A stretch of DNA of 64,000 nt from NCBI GenBank assembly GCA_963837755.1, contig CAWIOP010000004.1, positions 620,001-684,000 on the forward strand, read 5' to 3'. The first letter of the stretch is position 1. Every line of letters begins with the position of its first letter. Positions 52,788 to 61,755 of this stretch are shown piece after piece. Source of the DNA: JADGHX01 sp963837755. Lineage in GTDB: Bacteria; Pseudomonadota; Gammaproteobacteria; Steroidobacterales; Steroidobacteraceae. Both the position numbers and the translations under genes were made by a program. The notes below the pieces were generated by a model. It searched no databases and had not been told where the DNA came from. It worked only from the letters and a program-made list of their open reading frames with translations.

Positions 52788-52813
52788 GTGAAAATGCGTC
52801 CATGCATTTTCAC
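52788..52813 (+). terminator. Strong stem-loop after the antitoxin gene
   Basis: A perfect 10-bp stem (GTGAAAATGC / GCATTTTCAC) with a 6-base loop, 88 bp after the antitoxin stop. No T-tract follows. It may stop transcription or mark a small mobile repeat (see the adjacent direct repeat). Confidence 0.5.
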
Positions 52814-52827
52814 ATCCCCGCCAAGGC

Positions 52828-52899
52828 CCTCTTCGAGTGAGCCCCCGCCTGCGAGTAGCGCTTCTCCGAACCTCTTCGAGTGTGAGCCCCCGCCTGCGA
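52828..52899 (+). repeat. Direct repeat of about 27-29 bp
   Basis: Two near-identical copies, at 52828-52854 and 52871-52899, share CCTCTTCGAGTG and GAGCCCCCGCCTGCGA; the second has two extra bases (TG) in the middle. They lie in a gene-free gap between the antitoxin and an HDOD gene. Confidence 0.8.
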
Positions 52900-52947
52900 T
52901 GGCATCACGTCCCGGAATCCTGAACCGGTCAGAATCCCCGTGAAGTT

Positions 52948-53835
52948 CTAGCCCAGCACTTCTCGCAGGGCGGCGATTTCTTGCGCGGATTCGCTGACCA
53001 GGGCGTCGCAGATCTCGCGTGTGAGCTCGAGTCTGGCGATGGCGCGCACAGTGCGCAGGCGTGCCTGCAGGAATTCGGGCGGCTGGCCGCGGTGGATCAC
53101 GATCATGTTGGCCGCAACCAGCACGTCGGTCAGGTTCGCGGCGCCACGCGGCTCGCGCGCGTAGTCTTCGCAGTCGCGCACGGCGGCGACGATCTCAGGC
53201 GCAATCCCCCAGTTCTCCAGCAGCGCAGTCGCGATGGAAAGATGCCAGTCGCGCTCGATCATCTGGTAACTGGAGGGGTTGGCGAACAGGGAAGGGTGGC
53301 GCACCGCGCGCGTCATGATGTAGAGGCGGCCCACTCCATGCAGCAGCCCGGTCAGCAGGGCGGTGTCCGCGTTAACCTGCGTGCGCTGGCGCGCCAGCAC
53401 GTACGAGATGCTCGCCACGAGCACGTTCCGTTGCCACAGCTCGTTCAGTTGAGGGGCAATGCACTTCAACTCCGCGCTCGCGCGCAGCAGCCGCAAGGCA
53501 TAGGCGATGGTCGCCGTGCGCACGGTGTTGAGGCCAACGCGGGCCACGGCCGTGCGCAGGTCTGTGATGGATCGCCCTGAAACGTTGAGCGCCGCGGAGC
53601 TCGCCACGCTCATGAGCTGGCCGGCGAGCACGGGCTCCGTGCCCAGAACCTTGACCACCTTGGCGGTGCTCACGTTCTCATCAGCGAGCACGCGCTGAAC
53701 GCGCGCCACGATGTCAGGGAAGCCGGCCAACTCCACCTTGCCGCTGGAAAGCTCGGTGGCGAGTGCCTGCACGAAGGCGAACGACGGATCGCCGCCGCCG
53801 ACGTCGATCGGGGTTTGTGCTGCGACGGTGGCCAT
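52948..53835 (-). CDS. HDOD-domain protein (second of a tandem pair)
   Basis: 295 residues. HDOD domain across about 25-225: 'VELAGFPDIVARVQRVLADE', 'VSTAKVVKVLGTEPVLAGQL', 'ITDLRTAVARVGLNTVRTAT' and 'ALLTGLLHGVGRLYIMTRAV'. The usual HD metal pair is LHGVG, as expected for HDOD proteins, which are signalling rather than hydrolytic. It is the paralog of the upstream gene, lying 27 bp after it. Placement downstream of cheB suggests a motility or second-messenger signalling role. Confidence 0.9.
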   Translation of the reverse strand: MATVAAQTPIDVGGGDPSFAFVQALATELSSGKVELAGFPDIVARVQRVLADENVSTAKVVKVLGTEPVLAGQLMSVASSAALNVSGRSITDLRTAVARVGLNTVRTATIAYALRLLRASAELKCIAPQLNELWQRNVLVASISYVLARQRTQVNADTALLTGLLHGVGRLYIMTRAVRHPSLFANPSSYQMIERDWHLSIATALLENWGIAPEIVAAVRDCEDYAREPRGAANLTDVLVAANMIVIHRGQPPEFLQARLRTVRAIARLELTREICDALVSESAQEIAALREVLG

Positions 53836-53862
53836 GCCCTGTCTTCAGTGGCCTTCAGTGTC

Positions 53863-54750
53863 TCAGCGGCCGAGCGCTGCCTGGATCGCGGCGATCTCGT
53901 CGCCCGATTCCTTGATCAGCCTGTCGTAGCCATCGCGGTCGAGCTGCATGCGCGTGCACGCGGCCACACCCTGCATGTTGAGCTCGATGCTCTCCGGGTG
54001 CTCGCGATACGAGGCGAGCAGGTAACCGACGGACAGCACGTCCGTGAGATCCGTGGGCCCGACGTGCGAGCGGTCGATGTCTTCGTAGTTGGCCACGGCC
54101 TCGACGATCTCTTCCGCCATGTCCCAGTTCTCGAGCAGCGCTTTGGAAATGCTCGAATGCCAGTCGCGCACGATGTTGTGGTAGACGGCTTCGTTCGCGA
54201 ACAGCTTCGGGTGCTTCGCGGCCCGCGTGAGAATGTAGAGCTGGCCCACGCCGTGCAGCAGGCCGGCGAGCAGGGCGGTATCGGGGTTCACCTTGGCGAG
54301 GCGGCGGGCAACGGCATGGCTCATCGCCGCGACGCCGGCGCTGCGCGCCCAGAGCGCGTCCAGCGGCTTCTCGAGCCCCTTCAGCGCGTCCACTTTCTTC
54401 AGCTGCGACATGGCGAACGCGATGGCGGCGCTGCGAACCATGTTGAAACCCATGCGGTTGACGGCCGTGCGCAGGTCCGTGACGGCCTTGCCGCTGAAGT
54501 TGAGTGCAGCGGAGTTCGCGAGCTGCAGCAGCCGTGCCGCCAGCGCGGGCTCCGAGCCTACGATGCGCACCACCTTGTCGGGGGTCACTGAGTCGTCCGC
54601 CAGCACTTGGCGCACGCGCATGGCGATGTCGGGGAAGCTGGGCAGCTCGACCTTGCCGGTGGACAGCTCCGAGGCGAGCTCCTGGACGAACGCGAACGCC
54701 TCCGGATCGCTCAGCGGGGACGATTCAGCCTCAGCGGGGTTCTGTGCCAT
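53863..54750 (-). CDS. HDOD-domain protein (first of a tandem pair)
   Basis: 295 residues, same length as its neighbour and colinear: 'VELPSFPDIAMRVRQVLADD', 'VTPDKVVRIVGSEPALAARL', 'VTDLRTAVNRMGFNMVRSAA' and 'ALLAGLLHGVGQLYILTRAA'. The two share most positions, so they arose by tandem duplication. It follows cheB by 129 bp on the same strand. Confidence 0.9.
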   Translation of the reverse strand: MAQNPAEAESSPLSDPEAFAFVQELASELSTGKVELPSFPDIAMRVRQVLADDSVTPDKVVRIVGSEPALAARLLQLANSAALNFSGKAVTDLRTAVNRMGFNMVRSAAIAFAMSQLKKVDALKGLEKPLDALWARSAGVAAMSHAVARRLAKVNPDTALLAGLLHGVGQLYILTRAAKHPKLFANEAVYHNIVRDWHSSISKALLENWDMAEEIVEAVANYEDIDRSHVGPTDLTDVLSVGYLLASYREHPESIELNMQGVAACTRMQLDRDGYDRLIKESGDEIAAIQAALGR

Positions 54751-54879
54751 CTCACACCTTCAACGGCGGCGTGAGGGACCACGGAGGGCCTCTTCGCCGC
54801 GTTCAACATTCAACTACGCCGTGCTCACCATAACGGCGGGACAGCGTCAAAATTGAGACTGTCACGGCACAAACAGGCT

Positions 54880-55987
54880 CTACAGCGCACCTGCCTGTTT
54901 TGTGAAGTCCATCTCTTCGGCGAGCGCGTGCACGTGGTCGGCCATCTCGTCGATCGGCACGATATCGTCCACCGCCCCGATGGAGACAGCCTCGCCCGGC
55001 ATCCCCCATACCACGCTGGTCGCCTCGTCCTGCGCGACCGTATGGCTGCCCGCGGCACGCATCTCCTTCATGCCCCTGGCACCATCCTTCCCCATTCCGG
55101 TGAGCAATACGCCGATGGCGTTCTCACCCGCGCTCTTCGCTACCGAGCTGAACAGCACGTCCACCGAAGGTTTGTGGCGGTTTACCGGCTCACCGTCGTC
55201 CAGGCGGCACACGTAACGCGCGCCGTCACGGATGAGATACAGGTGCCGGTCGCCCGGGGCGATGTACGCGTGGCCGGCGAGCACCTGCTGCCCATCCTCG
55301 GCCTCGGTCACGGTCATGGCACAGCAGTCGTTCATGCGATTGGCGAACGAGGCGCTGAACGCTTTGGGAATATGTTGAGTGACCAGTATGCCCGGCGTGT
55401 CCGCCGGCATCCGCGTCAGCACGCGCTTGATGGCCTCCGTGCCGCCGGTGGAGGCACCGATGGCAATGATGCGATCGGTGGTGCGCATGGTGCGCGCGGA
55501 AGCGGTCTTGCCCGCCGCGATCACCGCCTGCGATCCTGGGCCGCACGGCCTCGGCGCGCTGCGGGTCGAGCGCCCGCACGCTGGCGCGCGCGGCCGTCCT
55601 GATCTTGCCGATGAGCTCGTCGCAGTACTCGGGCAGCTTCGCCGCCACGTCGATGCGCGGCTTGGTGAGGAAGTCCACCGCGCCCATCGCCAGCGCGTCG
55701 AGCGTGGTCTCGGCGCCGCGCTCGGTCATGGTGGAGACCATCACCACCGGCATGGGCCGCAGCCGCATGAGGTTGTGCAGGAACGTGAGCCCGTCCATCT
55801 TGGGCATTTCCACGTCGAGCGTGAGCACGTCGGGGTTCAGGCGCTTGATCTTCTCGCGCGCCACGTGCGCGTCGCTCGCCGTGCCGACCACCTCGATGCC
55901 CGGGTCCTGCGACAGCAGGTCCGAGAGGATGCTGCGCACGAGCGCGGAGTCGTCGACGATGAGCACCTTGATTCGCCGGGCGCTCAT
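54880..55987 (-). CDS. cheB: CheB chemotaxis methylesterase, one frame break
   Basis: About 369 codons when repaired. The receiver domain starts 'MSARRIKVLIVDDSALVRSI' with D in 'VLTLDVEMPKMDGLTFLHNL' and K in 'AVDFLTKPRIDV'. The methylesterase domain has 'IIAIGASTGGTEAIKRVLTR' (catalytic Ser), 'ILVTQHIPKAFSASFANRMN' (His) and 'NAIGVLLTGMGKDGARGMKE' (Asp). A one-base insertion at about 55515-55545, in the interdomain linker, separates the two halves. CheB removes methyl groups from MCPs. No stop separates it from the upstream CheD frame. Confidence 0.92.
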
Positions 55988-56644
55988 CGAGAAGAGCTCG
56001 ATGTCGCCGCCGCTGTCGTGGTTTCCGAGGCTGTCCATGTAGAGCTTCTCGCGGTCGCTGACTCCGCGGTTCTCGATGGGGCGCAGCTTGCGCACCCGCA
56101 CTCGCCCTTCGGTGGGGTAGTAGACCACCTTGCGGGGCTGCTCGCCGCCCACGTCCTGTGCGTTCATGCGCAGGCCTTCGATGGTGAGGTAGCTGCGCAC
56201 GAAGTCGATGTTGCGGGCGCCGATGTCGGTCATCGACGTGAGCACGCGTCCGCCGCCGAACACCTTGATCTCGAGGCGATCGCGCAGGCCGCCGAGTTTC
56301 AGCACGTCGTTGATGAGGCTTTCCATCGCGTTCGAGCCGTAGCGCGTGGCCAGCACCACCGGCGCGCGCTCGTCGCGCACCGAGTTGTCCTCGGGCAGCA
56401 TGAAATGGTTCATGCCGCCGATGCGTGCCACGGGGTCGCGGATGCAGGCCGAGATGCACGAGCCGAGCACCGTGGTGATCGCCTCGTCGCTGCGGGTTAC
56501 GTAGTACTCGCCAGGCAGAATCTTCACGGTCCAGCGCTGGGTGTCCGGCTCCCAGAATCGCTGTATCTGCTCGAAGCCCGGCAGGACCGGAGGCTCTTCC
56601 GGGCGTAGCTGGCGGGGTGCCCACTCGGACGTTATGGCCGACAT
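55988..56644 (-). CDS. cheD: CheD receptor glutamine deamidase, in frame with CheB
   Basis: From ATG 56644: 'MSAITSEWAPRQLRPEEPPV', then the CheD core 'ILPGEYYVTRSDEAITTVLG', 'SCISACIRDPVARIGGMNHF' with the catalytic Cys and His, 'LEIKVFGGGRVLTSMTDIGA' and 'RKVVYYPTEGRVRVRKLRPI'. About 219 codons run to 'GGDIELFS', the usual CheD end, but with no stop before the CheB Met. As written the two form one frame. CheD deamidates MCP glutamines and interacts with CheY or CheC in other bacteria. Confidence 0.9.
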
Positions 56645-56652
56645 TTTCGTTC

Positions 56653-57510
56653 TCAGCTCCGGCGGTAGATCGTGCGTCCGATCAGCGTGTAGTCGGTCGA
56701 TACCTTGAACAGCGATTCCGAGTGACCGAGGAACAGCAGGTCGCCGGGCCTTTGCAGGCGCGCCATGCGGCCCACCAGCTCGCGCTGCGTGTCCTTGTCG
56801 AAATAGATGAGCACGTTGCGGCAGACGATGACGTCGAGCGGCCCCTTCATCGGGAAGGGGTGCATGAGGTTCAGCTGCCTGAACGTGATGAGTCGCGCCA
56901 TGTCGTGCGCGACCGTGAAGGAGGGCTCTTTCGCTCCCTGCACGGGCGTGAAGAACCTCTGCCGGCGCTCGGCGCTCAGGGTGCGAAGCCGTTCCGCGAG
57001 GTAGACGCCGCGGCTTGCCTTGCCGAGCACGTCGGAGTCGAGGTCGGTCGCGAGAATGCGGATGTCCCAGCGCTCGAGATTGGGAATGGACTCCAGCACC
57101 GTCATCGCGATGGTGTAAGGCTCCTCCCCGGTGGAGCACGCGGAGGACCAGATGCGAAAGCGCCGTACGGCCCCCGGCTTCGCCGCCAGCGGCTGCAGCA
57201 CGTGTTCCTTCAAATGGTCGAAATGGTGCGGCTCGCGGAAGAACGCCGTCAGGTTGGTGGTGATGGCGTTGCAGAACTGCACGAGCTCGTCGCTGTCGCC
57301 GGCGAGAAGGTTGCGGTACTCGCGAAAGCTCCTGATGTTCAGCGCCCGCAGGCGCCGCGCGAGGCGGCCGTAGACGAGCTCGCGCTTCTGGTCGGAGAGC
57401 GCGATGCCCGTCGTCTGCTTGACGAGCTGGCGCAGCGCCTCGAAGTCCTCGTCCGCGAACTCGAATTCGCGCAGGCGCAGGGAGAGGGAGTTGATGGCGC
57501 TCGTATCCAC
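56653..57510 (-). CDS. cheR: CheR chemotaxis methyltransferase
   Basis: 285 residues from GTG 57510 ('DTSAINSLSLRLREFEFADE'). 'LRQLVKQTTGIALSDQKREL' and 'VYGRLARRLRALNIRSFREY' form the N-terminal domain, 'FRIWSSACSTGEEPYTIAMT' is the SAM-binding motif I, and 'ILATDLDSDVLGKASRGVYL' and 'DVIVCRNVLIYFDKDTQREL' complete the catalytic domain. It methylates MCP glutamates using SAM. The frame is intact. The GTG has no clear Shine-Dalgarno. Confidence 0.94.
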   Translation of the reverse strand: MDTSAINSLSLRLREFEFADEDFEALRQLVKQTTGIALSDQKRELVYGRLARRLRALNIRSFREYRNLLAGDSDELVQFCNAITTNLTAFFREPHHFDHLKEHVLQPLAAKPGAVRRFRIWSSACSTGEEPYTIAMTVLESIPNLERWDIRILATDLDSDVLGKASRGVYLAERLRTLSAERRQRFFTPVQGAKEPSFTVAHDMARLITFRQLNLMHPFPMKGPLDVIVCRNVLIYFDKDTQRELVGRMARLQRPGDLLFLGHSESLFKVSTDYTLIGRTIYRRS

Positions 57511-57565
57511 GTGGCTTCGTCGGTGTTGTTGTCGTGGTGAGGCGCGCGTCAATCCCGGCGCCGCG

Positions 57566-57928
57566 TCACTTCAGGACTCTGGCGACGGTCGCGAGCAGCC
57601 GCTCGGGGTTGAACGGCTTGACGAGCCAGCCGGTGGCGCCGGCCTCGCGGCCTTCCACCTTGCGTTCGGGCGTGTTCTCGGTGGTGAGCACGAGCAGCGG
57701 CGTATGCCGGTAGCTCGGCAGCCCGCGCAGGTTGCGCACGAGCGTGAGGCCGTCCATCTGCGGCATGTTCACGTCGGTGATCACGAGATCGAAGGACAGC
57801 GTGCCGGCCATCTCGAGGGCCTCGCGACCGTTCTGCGCCTGCTGAACGTCGTAGCCGGCGCTCGTGAGGGTGACCTCGACCATCTGCCGCATTGCTACGG
57901 AGTCGTCGACGGTAAGTATTCGGGGCAC
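57566..57928 (-). CDS. cheY: CheY-like response regulator
   Basis: 120 residues from GTG 57928 behind GGGAGGG. A single receiver domain: 'RILTVDDSVAMRQMVEVTLT', phosphoacceptor D in 'FDLVITDVNMPQMDGLTLVR', T in 'LLVLTTENTPERKV' and K in 'GWLVKPFNPERLLATVARVL'. No output domain, so it fits CheY, the diffusible signal to the motor. It lies between mcp and cheR. Confidence 0.92.
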   Translation of the reverse strand: MPRILTVDDSVAMRQMVEVTLTSAGYDVQQAQNGREALEMAGTLSFDLVITDVNMPQMDGLTLVRNLRGLPSYRHTPLLVLTTENTPERKVEGREAGATGWLVKPFNPERLLATVARVLK

Positions 57929-57959
57929 GAAGCTCCCTCCCTTCGATGAAACGCTTGCG

Positions 57960-57991
57960 TGGAAAATCAAAGCCGCGCGCGAGCGCGCGGC
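57960..57991 (-). terminator. Intrinsic terminator after mcp
   Basis: A perfect 9-bp GC stem (GCCGCGCGC / GCGCGCGGC) followed on the minus strand by TTTGATTTTCC, 31 bp past the mcp stop and just before cheY. It could separate the abundant mcp message from cheY-cheR-cheD-cheB. Confidence 0.75.
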
Positions 57992-58022
57992 GCGGCCGTC
58001 CGTGGCAACGTGCTACGCGCGC

Positions 58023-60711
58023 TCAGAACTCCTGCCAGTCCGAGTCCGAAGCGCCGGCGGCGGCGACCTGCTTGCGCGCGGCCGGCGCGGCGGCGGCCGT
58101 GGCAGCCGGAGCAGCGGCGCGCTTCGACCACGGGCGGCTGCGTGAGCGGCGCTCGCCCGCGCCTGACGCGGCGCTGTTGCCACCCGCGGAGGAGCTGCCG
58201 GCTTCCTGTGAGGATTCAGACGATGCGCGCGACGACGCGTGGCCCGGGTTGACGTCGCCCGCCACCCGATAGCGGGACATCATCTCGTTCAGCTCGCGAG
58301 CCTGGTCGGCCATGGCCTGCGACGAGGCGGTGGCCTCCTCCACCAGCGCGGCGTTCTGCTGGGTGAGCTCGTCCATCTGCATGACGGCCTTGTTCACCTG
58401 CTCGATGCCCGAGGACTGCTCGCGCGAGGCCGCGGCGATCTCGGCGACGATGTCGGTGACCTTCTTCACCGAGGCGACGATCTGCTCGAGCGTCTGGCCC
58501 GACTGCGTCGACGAGGCACCGAGCCGTCGTCCACCTTGCGGACGCTGTCCTGGATGAGCGCCTTGATCTCCTTCGCGGCCGTCGCGGAGCGGCCCGCGAG
58601 GTTGCGCACTTCGGTCGCCACCACCGCGAAGCCGCGGCCCTGCTCGCCGGCGCGCGCGGCTTCCACCGCGGCGTTCAGCGCCAGCAGGTTGGTCTGGAAG
58701 GCGATCTCGTCGATGACGCCGATGATGTCGGCGATCTTCTTGCGAGGCGTCGTTGATGTCGCCCATGGCGCGCACGGCCGTGCGACACCACCGCGCCGCC
58801 CTTCTCGGCCTGGTCGCGCGCGGCGACCGCGAGCTGGTTGGCCTGGCCGGCGTTGTCGGCGTTCTGCTTGACGGTGGAGGTCATCTCTTCCATCGAAGAA
58901 GCGGTCTCTTCCAGCGAGGAGGCCTGCTCTTCCGTGCGCTGCGAGAGGTTGGCGTTGCCCTGGGAGATTTCCTCGGCGCCGCGGTAAACCTCGCCGGCCG
59001 CGCCCTTCACGCTGCGAACCACGTCCGTCATGTTGTCGGCGAGGTGGTTCACGCCTTCGCTCATCGCCTTGAAGAAGCCCTGCTTGCCGTCGAGGGCGAT
59101 GCGCCGCTCGAGGTCCCCGGCGAGCACCGCGGAGAGCATGCTCTGCATCTCGCCCTCGACGCCCACTTCCTGGGTGCGGTCGGTCCACTCGAACACGGTG
59201 CCGGCACGGGCGCCGCTGGAGTCGGTCACGGGGTTCGCCACCACGCGGAAAGTGCGGCGGCCCAGGGTGACCTCGGAGGTATTCGCGCCGCGCAGGTCCA
59301 TGAGCATGCGTCGGTCGGCCGACGGGTTCTTCGAGAGCACATCGACGCTGGCGCCCATGACGGTCGCGGAAGAGAACTGCGGCAGGTCCTTGCGGATATC
59401 GGACTCGGCCTCGTTCAGCATGGAGCGCACGGCCGGGTTCGTGTAGATGATCTTGAAGGTCGGATCCGCGACCATGACGTTCGAAGACACATTGTCGAGG
59501 GCCGCGCGCACGCGGGCATTCTCTTCAGCCTGGGCGCGCTCGGTCTCGATCTGTGCGCGCAGTTTGCCTTGCATGTCGTCGAGGGCACGCAGCACCTGCG
59601 CCACTTCGTCGGCGCCCGTGTGCGAGATCTCGTTGTCGTAGTGGCCATTCGAGATGGCGCCGAACACCGTGATGGCACGCGTCATCGGGCCCGTGAGGGC
59701 GGTGGTGATGAGCCAGCTGAGCGCCAGCGCAAGACCCACGGTCACCGCCACCGTCAGCACGGTGAGATTGCGGGTCGTGGCCTGCTGCGAGGCGCGCTTC
59801 TCGACCTCCGAATACATCACGTCGTACGCGGCGTTGGAGAGCGCGACGAAGCCGTCGATGGAGCTGTTGGCGGCATCGAACATGGCGCTGCCGGTGACCT
59901 TCACCTCGGTCGCCTTGAGCAGCATCTGGTCGACGTAGCTGGAATACGTGGCGAAGGCGTCGCGGGCCTTCTGCAAGCTCGGCGTCACCTTGGCGCGCAC
60001 TTCGGGTGCATCGGCGTCGATGGTGGCGAGCTGGCGCTCGATCTGGCCCAGCAGCGCGGTCGTCTCCTGGCGCGCCATGTCGATGGTGACGCGGTCGCCT
60101 TCACTCAGGTAGCCGCGCAACACGCCCGAAGTGGCGCGATCGCGCACGGTGCCCGCACGGTTCACGGCTTCCGGCATGCTGCCGGTGGAAAGGCCCACGA
60201 GCGTGCTGGTCAATGGGTCGGGGTCGCGCGCAAGTCCCGAGGCCTGTGCGACGCTGGTGCCGAAATCGAGAACCTTGCGGATGAAATCGTTGTGCTGGGA
60301 AAAACTGTCGTCAGGGGAGAGCGTGAGCGCCCGGCTCCTGAGGGAGGCCCAGTCGGACTTGATGCCCTGCCAGTCGGCGGTAGTGCCGAGTTGCCTGCCC
60401 ACGTCGGCCTCGACCGCGTCGAGCTCGGCGGCAGCCTTGTCAACCGCTGACGCGATGCCGGCCACAGCGTCCTTGCGGGTCGCGTCGCCGTTCAGTACCA
60501 CACTGGTCATTGCCCGGTGGCGGATCACTTCGAACACGAAAGCGTCCAGCTTCTGCGTGTAACGCGCGCCCGTGAGCTCGGCATTTGCCTGTCGCACCGT
60601 GTCGTTCGCGGACTTCAGGTAGAAGATCGACATGAGCGCGCACGGCACGAGAAGCGCCACCACGATGAGCAGCAGCTTCTGCCAGAGAACCAGTTTGCCG
60701 AGAAACTTCAT
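58023..60711 (-). CDS. Methyl-accepting chemotaxis protein with PAS domain, frame breaks in signalling domain
   Basis: About 895 codons from ATG 60711. TM1 (about 10-30), a large helical periplasmic domain (to about 325), TM2 (about 340-360), HAMP, a PAS domain ('ALDNVSSNVMVADPTFKIIY', 'RTFRVVANPVTDSSGARAGT') and a second HAMP-like linker, then the signalling helices with the hairpin 'IGVIDEIAFQTNLLALNAAV' and 'EAARAGEQGRGFAVVATEVR'. Four single-base insertions lie between about 58500 and 58790. The tail is Ala/Ser-rich and ends DWQEF, matching the xWxxF pentapeptide that tethers CheR/CheB. PAS implies a second, cytosolic sensing input. Confidence 0.9.
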
Positions 60712-60803
60712 GGGTCCGAACTCCGCTCGGCCGCGCACCTTGCGCGGCCTTTCTTGTATCGCTCTCGAGGGCATCAGGCCGGTCGCGACCGGCGCACGAT
60801 GGG

Positions 60804-61130
60804 TCAGCCCTTCGCCTTGAACAGGCGCACCTGCTCGTTGAACTTCGCTGCAGTCGTCGTCAGGGAGTCCATCGCCTGGTTGTGGCGACGGGCCTGCTCT
60901 TCACGCGACAGACGGTTCTGCTTCGCCTCGAACTCGAGGCACTTCACGTACGTGTTCACGTCCGTGTCGTAGCGCTTGAGCGTCTGCATGGCCGCGACCA
61001 TGTCCGGCTCGGAGGCGGTGGCGCCATCCGGAACCTTCGTGGGGGCAGTCGGCAGTGCGCAGTCAGCAAACGCCGGCAACGTGATTGCGCTGGCCACGAG
61101 CGCCAGGCACAGCTTCTTTCCGCGAATCAT
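60804..61130 (-). CDS. Small secreted helical protein of the chemotaxis operon
   Basis: 108 residues with a signal peptide (to about residue 22, 'LPAFADCALP'). The mature part has 'SEPDMVAAMQTLKRYDTDVN', 'TYVKCLEFEAKQNRLSREEQ' and 'ARRHNQAMDSLTTTAAKFNE', predicted helical, with two cysteines (ADC, VKC) that could form a disulphide. No family recognised. It lies between cheW and mcp and has its own sigma-28 promoter, so it is produced with late flagellar genes; a periplasmic partner of the receptor is one possibility. Confidence 0.75.
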   Translation of the reverse strand: MIRGKKLCLALVASAITLPAFADCALPTAPTKVPDGATASEPDMVAAMQTLKRYDTDVNTYVKCLEFEAKQNRLSREEQARRHNQAMDSLTTTAAKFNEQVRLFKAKG

Positions 61131-61200
61131 TTCTTCAATCCTCCAGGGTCAAAATCTTCATGCGGGCATCGGCCGTCCGTGCCGCGTCGTCAGGCTCAAA

Positions 61201-61227
61201 AATACGGCGCCTGCACATAAATCTTGA
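61201..61227 (-). promoter_or_regulatory. Sigma-28 promoter before the small secreted protein and mcp
   Basis: On the minus strand TCAAGATT, 11 bases, GCCGTATT. Spacing matches FliA consensus exactly and the -10 keeps GCCG. It lies about 70 bp before the ATG at 61130. Confidence 0.6.
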
Positions 61228-61263
61228 GGTCGCACCATGGCTTCCGTGAACGGTCGCACGCCT

Positions 61264-61755
61264 TCAGTGCACCGACATCTCACCCAGCAGGCCCTCGCTC
61301 ACCAGACGGTCGATGTCGAGCAGGATGACCATGCGCTTGTCTACCGTTGCGAGGCCCTTCACGAAATCGGTGTTGATACCGGCGCCGAAATCCGGAGCGG
61401 GCTGCAGTGCCTCGGCGTTCACGTTGCACACTTCCGAGACCGCATCGACGACGAGGCCGAGCGTGCGTTCGCTGCGCTCGGTGGCCACTCGCACCACGAT
61501 GACCACTGTAGTCGGGCCGAATTCCGCGGCCGGCATGCCGAAGCGGCGGCGCAGGTCCACGATCGGCACGATGGCGCCGCGCAGGTTGATGACCCCGAGG
61601 ATGTACTCGGGCGTGTTCGGGATCGGCGTGACGCGATCCCAGCCCTGGATGCCCTGCACCTGCAGGATGGTGACGCCGTACTCCTCGCCTCCCAGCACGA
61701 AGGTGAGGAACTGCTCCGCGCCGGATGACGGCTCTATGCTCGCTGCCTGGTTCAT
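61264..61755 (-). CDS. cheW: CheW coupling protein
   Basis: 163 residues: 'QFLTFVLGGEEYGVTILQVQ', 'GVINLRGAIVPIVDLRRRFG', 'TLGLVVDAVSEVCNVNAEAL' and 'VDKRMVILLDIDRLVSEGLL', the two five-stranded barrels of CheW. It links receptors to CheA. Its ATG touches the cheA stop (61756-61758). Confidence 0.95.
   Translation of the reverse strand: MNQAASIEPSSGAEQFLTFVLGGEEYGVTILQVQGIQGWDRVTPIPNTPEYILGVINLRGAIVPIVDLRRRFGMPAAEFGPTTVVIVVRVATERSERTLGLVVDAVSEVCNVNAEALQPAPDFGAGINTDFVKGLATVDKRMVILLDIDRLVSEGLLGEMSVH

Noticed and set aside
55226..57139. A single 637-codon protein spanning cheR, cheD and cheB
   Set aside because: The first 165 codons are the wrong frame of cheR; only the CheD-CheB part is meaningful.
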